From: Epithemia pelagica
Lineage: Eukaryota > Bacillariophyta > Bacillariophyceae > Surirellales > Surirellaceae
DNA length: 64,000 bases
Direction: 5' to 3'
Assembly (NCBI GenBank): GCA_946965045.2
Contig: OX337235.1
Span: 3,233,928-3,297,927 of the forward strand
A program made the position numbers and the translations under genes. Positions within the stretch are counted from its first letter, which is position 1. Every line of letters begins with the position of its first letter. Below the pieces are notes generated by a model that ran no database searches, was not told the origin of the DNA, and saw only the letters and a list, made by a program, of their open reading frames with translations. Shown here one piece after another: positions 32,377 through 39,872 of the stretch.

Positions 32377-33828
32377 TCATATCAACCTCCATTTTTCCAA
32401 AGCATTTCTATAGTTCCATAGGAGACATTTCTCCAATATCTCAGCGGCTGCCAGTGAGTACAAGTCGTCCTGAGAATTTGACCAGCATTCGTTGAGGTTT
32501 TCCACACCAGGAATGGCAGTTACAAGATCCAAGTCGCCGTTGTCTTTTACTTCTGTAATAAGAGTCACACGATGATCTTGAGGGTAGAATACGTGAACGT
32601 CAGCTCCAGTTATCGTCCAGCGAGCACCTTGGTTCTTGTTCAGTATCGCGTTGTTTCCTAGCTTGGGCAAAAGTCCCGCGGCAATTCCATTATTGTTAAA
32701 TTCCAACTCCAATGGAATTCTGAAGCAGGGACAACCATCAATGATACTAATCGTAAACCCGCCCTCAGGTCGTACTGGCTTGATGGCAAACGTCTGCACT
32801 GTCTTTCGACGCTTACCTCTTCCCCGTCCAGTTCCATCAAAGTTTACATGGACGTCCCTGCTCAAAGCAAGGCGGTTATATTCGGGTGCATCAAGCCATT
32901 TATATTTTCCAGTGCATTGGGCGCTTGGGAAAATATGCGCAGACTCCGGCGCAGCAAGTGCAAAGGAGGAGTCGGTTTCTATCCGTTGGAATCGAAACGT
33001 GGTGTCGGTGGTTGATAGAAGAGTCACGTCAACCGAACCTTCGAATGATCTAGTTTCAACCACCATGTCAATAGGGGGCGACATCGGATCTGCCTCCCCT
33101 GTTCGTGGTTTGTAGTGACTAAGCAAGACTGAGTTTTGAAACGTTCTTGCAAAGGGAGCGATTTCCGTGACCTTTGGATGGTCAGTCTTGCTCCCCTGAT
33201 CATCCAAAAGTTCTAGATCCATCTTGTTATGTAGTAAATACATTTCGACGTCACTAACAAATTTGGTAGCCCTATCAATTGTCGTGAAAACCACCGAAAA
33301 CCTGAGGATTGAACGATCCACTTGGGAACTCGCCACAGTTTCGAACGCAGTTTCTGCATCCAATTCTGGTGGATACAATCCACCAGGACAAGCCAATTTG
33401 AATAGCTGGAAACGGGCACCGCCGTGGCTTATGGGTCGAGATATCGTCCCTGATACTTTTTGAAATCGCTGGTCTGCCGCATCTGCAATCGCCGCATCTG
33501 CCTTCGCGGGTGCCATGGCAATCACGGGACGTGGTGTTCTTTCGCCGGGCAACGGGTCTGTGCTAGGAACTTCCTCCCATGGCTTCATAAACTTGTCTTC
33601 GTAGCCTTCAATCGTCACATCGGTGTCGGGGGGGTACACGGAAAGATTTGCCGCATCACAATGGCTGAGGGAATGTGGTAGCTCTGCCTTTACTTCCTTC
33701 GTCAAGTCAGCAACATCTTTAGGTGCTGGATTAATGTTAATGGGATGGCCCGCCGGTTTTTCCTTTCCCTCGTAATATAGCTGAACCCAGACAGACATGA
33801 CGTATACTCGATGCCTACAATACGGCAA
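32377..33828 (-). CDS. CRN-B2: Crinkler-type protein with HNH_2-like C-terminal domain, header X
   Basis: A single uninterrupted ORF of 483 residues. The header (SVWVQLYYEGKEKPAGHP, then ADLTKEVKAELPHSLSHCDA) is a different CRN-type ubiquitin-like header from that of CRN-A and CRN-B1, and needs no intron. It meets the shared linker at AAIADAADQ. From there on, the protein is near-identical to CRN-B1, with single changes such as Glu-to-Val in SSQ(E/V)DRS and Pro-to-Thr in HRV(P/T)LIT. HNH candidate residues: His298 in AHIFP, Asn318, His327 and Asp331 in NRLALSRDVHVNFDG. The start may be the first Met or the second at residue 11 (MSVWVQL). Upstream lies the 1,018 bp cassette shared with CRN-C. 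Confidence 0.75.
   Translation of the reverse strand: MPYCRHRVYVMSVWVQLYYEGKEKPAGHPININPAPKDVADLTKEVKAELPHSLSHCDAANLSVYPPDTDVTIEGYEDKFMKPWEEVPSTDPLPGERTPRPVIAMAPAKADAAIADAADQRFQKVSGTISRPISHGGARFQLFKLACPGGLYPPELDAETAFETVASSQVDRSILRFSVVFTTIDRATKFVSDVEMYLLHNKMDLELLDDQGSKTDHPKVTEIAPFARTFQNSVLLSHYKPRTGEADPMSPPIDMVVETRSFEGSVDVTLLSTTDTTFRFQRIETDSSFALAAPESAHIFPSAQCTGKYKWLDAPEYNRLALSRDVHVNFDGTGRGRGKRRKTVQTFAIKPVRPEGGFTISIIDGCPCFRIPLELEFNNNGIAAGLLPKLGNNAILNKNQGARWTITGADVHVFYPQDHRVTLITEVKDNGDLDLVTAIPGVENLNECWSNSQDDLYSLAAAEILEKCLLWNYRNALEKWRLI
33430..33494. repeat. 65 bp CRN linker, occurrence 3
   Basis: It joins the CRN-B C-terminal domain to header X. Its right end overlaps the start of the 1,018 bp header cassette by 13 bases (33482-33494). 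Confidence 0.9.
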
Positions 33829-33987
33829 AGTTCGAGAGAATTATGGTTGCAACCGCTTTCTTGTGGTCTTTGACGACGGCGAACAAGTCGATCGAAGACG
33901 ACAGGATGGATGGAGGCAGGCAGCAAACTGGCCCGCCCAGATAAACACGCGCGCAGCTCCTCCTAATTTGAGCCCGCGTTCCGGCTG

Positions 33988-34037
33988 GAGCGTCCGAGGT
34001 TGGCAGTACATATTTCAAAGGCCAACCTCGGACGCTC
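33988..34037. promoter_or_regulatory. Perfect 17 bp inverted repeat upstream of CRN-B2
   Basis: Arms 33988-34004 and 34021-34037 are perfect reverse complements (GAGCGTCCGAGGTTGGC), separated by 16 bases. The site lies about 160 bp upstream of the CRN-B2 start. It could be a paired binding site, a transcript hairpin or a small mobile-element end. An identical site sits at 37414-37463 upstream of CRN-C. Confidence 0.6.
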
Positions 34038-34146
34038 TCGGCGGGGAAGCACGAGTTGGTACGGACCACCTAACGAGCGGATGACGGACAGTTTATGGTG
34101 GCAACCAGTCCGAAAAATGGAATTTTTCTGCGCGTGATCGCTGAAA

Positions 34147-34426
34147 GGGGGTATGTTATCGGGCGCGCGGAGCATGGGCGGAGCATGGATATGGGGGGAG
34201 CAATGCATGCTCCACGATGCATGCTCCGCGCGTCTAAGACTTCGACTGTTCGACGCATTGAGTGTGTGGCGTGTGGACGCGTGATTTTGCTTCCAACCAT
34301 GCTCCACCCGCACTCTTCCTCCGCATGTAAATTTTGCGGAGGAAAGCTCTATATCCGGGTTGGTTTGGCCTTTCTCCGCCCATATCATGCTCCGCACATG
34401 CTCCGCGCGCCCGATAATATACCCCC
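34147..34426. mobile_element. Foldback / MITE-like element, copy 1
   Basis: About 280 bp with imperfect terminal inverted repeats of roughly 50 bp. The left end begins GGGGGTATGTTATCGGGCGC and the right end is its near reverse complement (GCGCCCGATAATATACCCCC). GGAGCATG-type motifs recur inside. I could not find a convincing target-site duplication. No coding capacity. Confidence 0.6.
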
Positions 34427-34442
34427 TTAGCATGCCGGCTTA

Positions 34443-34933
34443 GGCCGTTCCTTGATATTCTGCAAAAACAAAAGTTGGAGGGTGACACGTCACAAAAAAC
34501 CCGGAAATATGGCGTCAAATCCGGGTTCGACGCTGTTTCAGCTTTTGAGGCTGCAAAAGTTGGGTCCAACTTTTGCAGGCCGGCAAAAGCTGAACAGACA
34601 TTAGGGATAGTGCTTTCTTTTTGCTAGTGTACATTGGGCCTACAGAAACAAAAATGACGGTTTAGGATTTTTTGAACGGCGCGCGTTCGACTCCAACGGT
34701 CCCCCTAACCTCAATGAAGAGGAAGACGGAACGTCCTCCTAATGTCTTACTTTGATAATTGTAGTATTCAAATCATCAAAGTGAATATGGGGACTATTGG
34801 GGGCCTTGGGGGAAAAAGTGCGGTTATAGGTTTTGGTTTTGTAAATGCCAAAGGACGGCGTGTCGCGCAATTGTCTACAAAAAGGTGATGTCATGTGTCG
34901 ATTTTTGTTTTTGCAGAATATCAAGGAACGGCC
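34443..34933. mobile_element. PIF/Harbinger-like (Tourist-type) MITE
   Basis: 491 bp with 31 bp perfect terminal inverted repeats beginning GGCCGTTCCTTGATATTCTG. It is flanked on both sides by TTA (34440-34442 and 34934-34936), the 3 bp target duplication typical of PIF/Harbinger. There is no transposase ORF. The superfamily call rests on TSD and size. Confidence 0.65.
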
Positions 34934-35094
34934 TTACCCGACACGTTCATTCTGAACTCAGTCGAACTACCTACCTAGAGCATTTAGCATCCCCATTTCA
35001 ATTTTTCATTTTTCCACAAGATCTTTTCTCTTTTAAGATGTTATTCTCTTGTACTTGATACAGACCATCGTCCTCTTCGTAATCGCAACGGGTG

Positions 35095-37254
35095 TCAATG
35101 TTCGCGAGCAGACAATTCACGCCATTGTTCCGGCAACCACCTTTTACCGGAAACCCCAAAGAAGCTTCGAAGCTGTGGTCTTGCAAGACAAGTCCATCCG
35201 CGCCTCTCTGATGGATTGACAGCAGGATGCCCACGGACAAGATAGGAATTGGGCAACGTGGCAGGTTGATTTGGAATCTCTTTCCCTTCCTTTAGTTGGT
35301 ATCCATAGAGATCATATGTGACAACCCCTGACTTTACATCCTTTTGCCACAAACAAACAAAAACATCGTACTCTGGAAATTTAGCAAACTTCGGGTAGTA
35401 AATAGAAACTTTGGGGAAGTTCCCCTCCCAGTGATGGTTCGAACAGATTTCACCCAGTGCCTTCTGCAATTCTTCAAGATTCTTGACCATCGATATGGTC
35501 CGAGTGGCGGGCAATGGATAATTATAAAAGAGACTTGTCGAAATCGTCTTCATTTCGAAACTCACAGTTGGGATGCACGAGACATCTCCAAAATTACCAG
35601 AAACATATCGCAACCAGAGAACAAGCAAAAACAAAGACTCCCATCCATCACCGCTTTCTTCTTTGCTCGTGCTCCAACTTTTCGCATCTTGTACGACTTG
35701 ACTTTGCGATAGTCCGAAACGACCTTGGATTGAATCTGCAAGATTTCCCAACAACTCCATCAAATAGCATGGTATCCAATAGCTTTTGCCATTGCCGTTA
35801 TCCAAAAGTGCGTCAATATTCGTCCCTAGTGGCTCTCCGGAGAAGAAAGATCCCAAGACTCTTTGCAGCAAGTCGAAGTCCAATGTTGTACCACTACAAG
35901 CCCTCTCTGTACGACGGGCGATCTGCGCTTTCTCAGCGAGCCCTTCAACCGTAAGAGTTGTCACCAGCAATGCCGGAATGAGGCCGTAATAGAGAGCCAT
36001 TCGCGGCGTGAGATCGGTGATATTTAGATTTTGTCTTGCACCTGATAGATCCTGAATCAGCGGTAAGGTTTTAACTTCCATGTCACGAGAGGAAAGGGAC
36101 GGCAATGCTTTTTCTGGATTTGTTGAGCTCAAATGGGAAGAAAACACATAGTATCTTCCTCGTTGGGTGAGAAAGTTCTCCTTCAAGAAAAGTACAATGT
36201 CTTTGTCCAACTCCACGTTGTTCAACTCGTCAATCAACAATACGACTTGGTTGGTCCCAAGAAAAGAAGACACCTCGTCTGCCGTGATGCTGTATTTCTT
36301 GAAGGCTTTAAAATCATCACTTATCGCACCTGTCCTTAAACTCGCTGGACGAGCATCAAACGCAATCCGCCGGCAAAGCATTTCAAGACTCGAGTCTCCT
36401 CTCAAAATCTCATAATCGCAATTGGAGAAGTCGTTGAATGAGACAAAGAGAGTTGGAATACACTGTTCGCGAAGTGCCTTTGCCAACTCGTAGAGTGCCC
36501 TCGTCTTCCCTCCCCTGGAGCAGCGAGCCAGGGAAGTGATTGGGACTCGGTACGATCCATCGGCTGCATCCTCCTTCAGGCACAAATCCGTCACCCTCCC
36601 CACGATGTCATCAAGCCATCCTTCTTGGCTTACGAACGGAGGTGTGATCGGTTCAAGATGAGGAATTTCCAAGAGGTTCATCCACTGTTGAGCCGGAATG
36701 CGGATTCTTTTTGGCGGACTTGCCTCTGGCACTGTCCATTGCACGCTTTTAAGTTTTGAGTTAAAATAGTAGGTCCGCCCCTCGCCGTCTACCATTTCTT
36801 GCCATCCTTCTGGAAGGGGCGGTGAATCTGCCGGTTGAGCTGGAATGCGGATTCTTTTTGGCGGATTAGCCTCAGGCACTGTCCATTGCACGCTTTTAAG
36901 TTTTGAGTCTGCAATCGCCGCATCTGCCTTCGCGGGTGCCATGGCAATCACGGGACGTGGTGTTCTTTCGCCGGGCAACGGGTCTGTGCTAGGAACTTCC
37001 TCCCATGGCTTCATAAACTTGTCTTCGTAGCCTTCAATCGTCACATCGGTGTCGGGGGGGTACACGGAAAGATTTGCCGCATCACAATGGCTGAGGGAAT
37101 GTGGTAGCTCTGCCTTTACTTCCTTCGTCAAGTCAGCAACATCTTTAGGTGCTGGATTAATGTTAATGGGATGGCCCGCCGGTTTTTCCTTTCCCTCGTA
37201 ATATAGCTGAACCCAGACAGACATGACGTATACTCGATGCCTACAATACGGCAA
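35095..37254 (-). CDS. CRN-C: Crinkler-type protein with WW domain, P-loop NTPase and REase-like C-terminus
   Basis: 719 residues, one exon. Residues 1-116 are header X, matching CRN-B2. At residue 117 the header is fused into the last strand of a WW domain (SKLKSVQWTVPEA), so the first WW copy is only a C-terminal half. A complete WW domain follows at about 147-178 (LPEGW...GRTYYFN...WTVP). The repeated unit is also about 75 bp of DNA. Next comes an NTPase with Walker A SRGGKT (246-251) and Walker B VVLLIDE (337-343). The C-terminus has PEYDVFV (627-633) followed by YGYQLKEGKEIP (650-661), the D...QxK-G pattern of PD-(D/E)XK-like CRN nucleases. WW domains bind proline-rich peptides, so this one may recruit a partner. 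Nuclease activity is inferred. Confidence 0.78.
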   Translation of the reverse strand: MPYCRHRVYVMSVWVQLYYEGKEKPAGHPININPAPKDVADLTKEVKAELPHSLSHCDAANLSVYPPDTDVTIEGYEDKFMKPWEEVPSTDPLPGERTPRPVIAMAPAKADAAIADSKLKSVQWTVPEANPPKRIRIPAQPADSPPLPEGWQEMVDGEGRTYYFNSKLKSVQWTVPEASPPKRIRIPAQQWMNLLEIPHLEPITPPFVSQEGWLDDIVGRVTDLCLKEDAADGSYRVPITSLARCSRGGKTRALYELAKALREQCIPTLFVSFNDFSNCDYEILRGDSSLEMLCRRIAFDARPASLRTGAISDDFKAFKKYSITADEVSSFLGTNQVVLLIDELNNVELDKDIVLFLKENFLTQRGRYYVFSSHLSSTNPEKALPSLSSRDMEVKTLPLIQDLSGARQNLNITDLTPRMALYYGLIPALLVTTLTVEGLAEKAQIARRTERACSGTTLDFDLLQRVLGSFFSGEPLGTNIDALLDNGNGKSYWIPCYLMELLGNLADSIQGRFGLSQSQVVQDAKSWSTSKEESGDGWESLFLLVLWLRYVSGNFGDVSCIPTVSFEMKTISTSLFYNYPLPATRTISMVKNLEELQKALGEICSNHHWEGNFPKVSIYYPKFAKFPEYDVFVCLWQKDVKSGVVTYDLYGYQLKEGKEIPNQPATLPNSYLVRGHPAVNPSERRGWTCLARPQLRSFFGVSGKRWLPEQWRELSAREH

Positions 37255-37413
37255 AGTTCGAGAGAATTATGGTTGCAACCGCTTTCTTGTGGTCTTTGAC
37301 GACGGCGAACAAGTCGATCGAAGACGACAGGATGGATGGAGGCAGGCAGCAAACTGGCCCGCCCAGATAAACACGCGCGCAGCTCCTCCTAATTTGAGCC
37401 CGCGTTCCGGCTG

Positions 37414-37463
37414 GAGCGTCCGAGGTTGGCAGTACATATTTCAAAGGCCAACCTCGGACGCTC
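37414..37463. promoter_or_regulatory. Perfect 17 bp inverted repeat upstream of CRN-C
   Basis: Identical to 33988-34037, at the same distance from the CRN start, within the second header cassette. Confidence 0.6.
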
Positions 37464-37572
37464 TCGGCGGGGAAGCACGAGTTGGTACGGACCACCTAAC
37501 GAGCGGATGACGGACAGTTTATGGTGGCAACCAGTCCGAAAAATGGAATTTTTCTGCGCGTGATCGCTGAAA

Positions 37573-37852
37573 GGGGGTATGTTATCGGGCGCGCGGAGCA
37601 TGGGCGGAGCATGGATATGGGGGGAGCAATGCATGCTCCACGATGCATGCTCCGCGCGTCTAAGACTTCGACTGTTCGACGCATTGAGTGTGTGGCGTGT
37701 GGACGCGTGATTTTGCTTCCAACCATGCTCCACCCGCACTCTTCCTCCGCATGTAAATTTTGCGGAGGAAAGCTCTATATCCGGGTTGGTTTGGCCTTTC
37801 TCCGCCCATATCATGCTCCGCACATGCTCCGCGCGCCCGATAATATACCCCC
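37573..37852. mobile_element. Foldback / MITE-like element, copy 2
   Basis: Identical to 34147-34426; carried within the second header cassette. Confidence 0.6.
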
Positions 37853-37868
37853 TTAGCATGCCGGCTTA

Positions 37869-37925
37869 GGCCGTTCCTTGATATTCTGCAAAAACAAAAG
37901 TTGGAGGGTGACACGTCACAAAAAA
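37869..37925. mobile_element. Truncated Harbinger-like MITE end
   Basis: Only the first 57 bp of the MITE at 34443-34933 are present here; the homology stops in an A-run. The cassette boundary therefore cut the element, so the cassette copy is younger than the MITE insertion. Confidence 0.65.
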
Positions 37926-38021
37926 AATAATTCCAGATTTTGCTTTTCGTTATCCATTGTCTCTCTGTTGGAGCGACAATTTTGTTGTCTTATTCGGGCG
38001 GAGTATTTTGTTGTCATCAAC

Positions 38022-39099
38022 ATGACGTCTCTTGTGGCTAGAACTGTGCATTTGATTGTTTCGGTGGCGACCCTGTTGAGTGGTGATTTGGACAATTGTC
38101 TATTTCCCTTGGACACTTCCTGCAAGGCGGGTGTGGCCAGTGTCAATGCGTTTGCCCAAAACTTAGAAGAACCTTATTTGGTAATTCCCAAATTTGACAA
38201 GGCGAGTCCCTTTGTCCAAATGCATCCCTTGGGATGGTCTGTCAATCGACTAGTGTTGGAGGATATAATGGGATGGAAGACTTTTCAGAGTTCTCCTTCT
38301 TTGCTCCAAGCGCATTACAAAGATGGTGTGAGTTTGCAGGACTTGAGCGATTTGCAAAGCCAAGAGTTTCCATTTCTGTTGAGTAATGTGGCAGTGCCAC
38401 CAGGAAATTCTTGGTCACCCTATACGATTCCAGTATATTTGGATGAGGAGACAGGGTTGGCCATCATTTCCATTGTTAATGATCAACAAACATACAATGG
38501 GAATCAAGTCGAAACTACCTTTGGACTGTTGAATTACGTGGAGCGCTTAAATCAAAAGGGTGGCTGTTATGGCACTAATGACCAGCTTTCATCCTTATAC
38601 AGCAACTACGTCAATCAAACGATAAACGAGGAACCCAAATGTTGGATTCCAGTCATTTTGTATGCAGATACCAAGTCTAATTTTGAAGCCTGGTTGACAC
38701 CCATCATTAATCACAAGAATCCACCCGCCTTGATTGTCAATACCAAAGAGCCTGTTGATGGCTATGAGACACCCATTCGATTGCCCAACGCCAAGGGGGG
38801 CTTATGGATTGTCACTTATGAAGTCAAAGATGATGTTTATTTGCAATTGACCTTGCAAATTGACGACAGGGGACGTGCCATTATGGCGGTGGAGATCGTT
38901 CAGAAAGATTTGGAAGTTCTTCCAGACAACGTGAAGGATTCCATTTACATTGAACAGCAAACCCGTCTCAGGTCCCTGGCAGATGAAGCTGCCACAAACG
39001 ATCCTGTGGTGGGACAGTCAGTATTGGTACCAACTGTTGGAGGTGCAAGTCGGGAGAATGCGAGATTGGAAATTTGTTCAACGATGCGGCGCAGTGGTA
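38022..39099 (+). pseudogene. 5'-nucleotidase-like gene, 5' part
   Basis: Open from an ATG at 38022 (MTSLVARTVHLIV, signal-like) to the retrotransposon insertion. An in-frame upstream extension to 37878 reads into MITE sequence and is not credible. FPFLLSNVAVPP and the spacing of later blocks fit a diverged 5'-nucleotidase metallophosphoesterase domain, but the usual metal-binding DxH and GNHE motifs are not visible. Near 39033 the frame must shift by one base to continue into NCWRCKSGECEIGNLFNDAA, the start of the 5'-nucleotidase C-terminal domain (compare the ECNxGNLxxDA motif). It is then cut by the copia element at 39100. Confidence 0.6.
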
Positions 39100-39819
39100 C
39101 TTAGGAGATTCGCTAGCTAGGTGTGATAACGACTTGATAATCGGGGTTAGTTCAGTTGGGTAGCAATGTTAGTCAACCTATCACGTTGGATCGACGATGG
39201 GGCCCTCACCTTCGGTCTACGATATAGGTTGACTCCTTTTGTAGACAACAGTTGCTTGCAACTTTTGTGTTTTAGAAAAGAGTGAGATTAATCTACATGA
39301 AAGTGATTTTCAGGTCTGATCGATCTCCGATCTCAAGGAGAACTTAGCCGCTCCATTTCTCTCTTGGAGAATAGTTCTTCCTTGTTCTTTTTGTTCTTCA
39401 TGATTAGATGAGAGTATTCACCTCTCCTGATTGTTTGGGCCTTATGAATGTTCTTTCTAGGAGGTACTTACCTTTGGAACAGGCCTGCTAGATCATCTGA
39501 AGATCGATCGGTATCTTTGTGTAATTCTCAATTTGAGAGAGAAGATATTACGACTAGAGGTATCGTCCAACTTGCGTTCGTATGAACGGATGTGTAGGCT
39601 CGCGACTTGCATTGTGCATGTATATGAATAATTAGTACATGAATCTTCCTGGACTGCTGGGTGAAGTTACTATTCAGCTAAATCCATCTGTTGTTCGTCC
39701 GTTCAACTGCAACACGAGCGTCTGTCTTACTTCAGGACAGCTGCTTTCCTCTATGTCGTAGCTACGTCGTGCTATGTCACACCTAGATCTAATGGTGCTA
39801 GATGTGCTATGTTGTAACT
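39100..39819 (-). repeat. 3' LTR of the copia element
   Basis: 720 bp, the same as 48147-48866 at a constant offset of 9,047. On the minus strand it follows the polypurine tract. The terminal bases are AGTTACAAC...CCTAAG, not the usual TG...CA. Confidence 0.88.
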
Positions 39820-39833
39820 CTCCCTCTCATGGA
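39820..39833 (-). promoter_or_regulatory. Polypurine tract of the copia element
   Basis: Minus-strand CATGAGAGGGAGA lies immediately before the 3' LTR, the expected primer position for plus-strand DNA synthesis. Confidence 0.6.
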
Positions 39834-39872
39834 GTGATTGGGCTAGAATTGCGACATGGAAGGTATGATGGT

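Larger units (their letters stand above)
17786..33429. repeat. Segmental tandem duplication, copy 2
   Basis: The right unit, 15,644 bp, ends at the third linker occurrence in CRN-B2. Compared with copy 1 it lacks 249 bp (copy 1 12637-12885), has 6 extra bases in the kinase gene, 10 extra near the CRN start and 7 extra in the sulfotransferase relic. Several microsatellites differ. These private indels argue against simple assembly duplication of one sequence. Confidence 0.95.
33482..34499. repeat. 1,018 bp CRN header and upstream cassette, copy 1
   Basis: Direct repeat of 36908-37925 at a constant offset of 3,426, with no difference seen by eye. It contains, on the minus strand, header X of the CRN gene, then its upstream region with a 17 bp-arm hairpin, a foldback element and the first 57 bp of a MITE. 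Its gene-side edge is the linker core; its far edge lies inside the MITE. Confidence 0.92.
36908..37925. repeat. 1,018 bp CRN header and upstream cassette, copy 2
   Basis: Second copy of 33482-34499. It encodes the header of CRN-C on the minus strand and supplies the same upstream region. Confidence 0.92.

Noticed and set aside
1947-33429. Tandem copies as a pure assembly artefact
   Set aside because: The copies differ by several private indels, the seam coincides with the CRN linker, and copy-specific headers exist. False joining of heterozygous haplotypes is not excluded and should be checked with long reads.
37878-38021. Upstream in-frame extension of the 5'-nucleotidase-like ORF to 37878
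   Set aside because: The extra codons come from the MITE end and an A-run shared with an unrelated locus. The Met at 38022 with a signal-like sequence is a better start.
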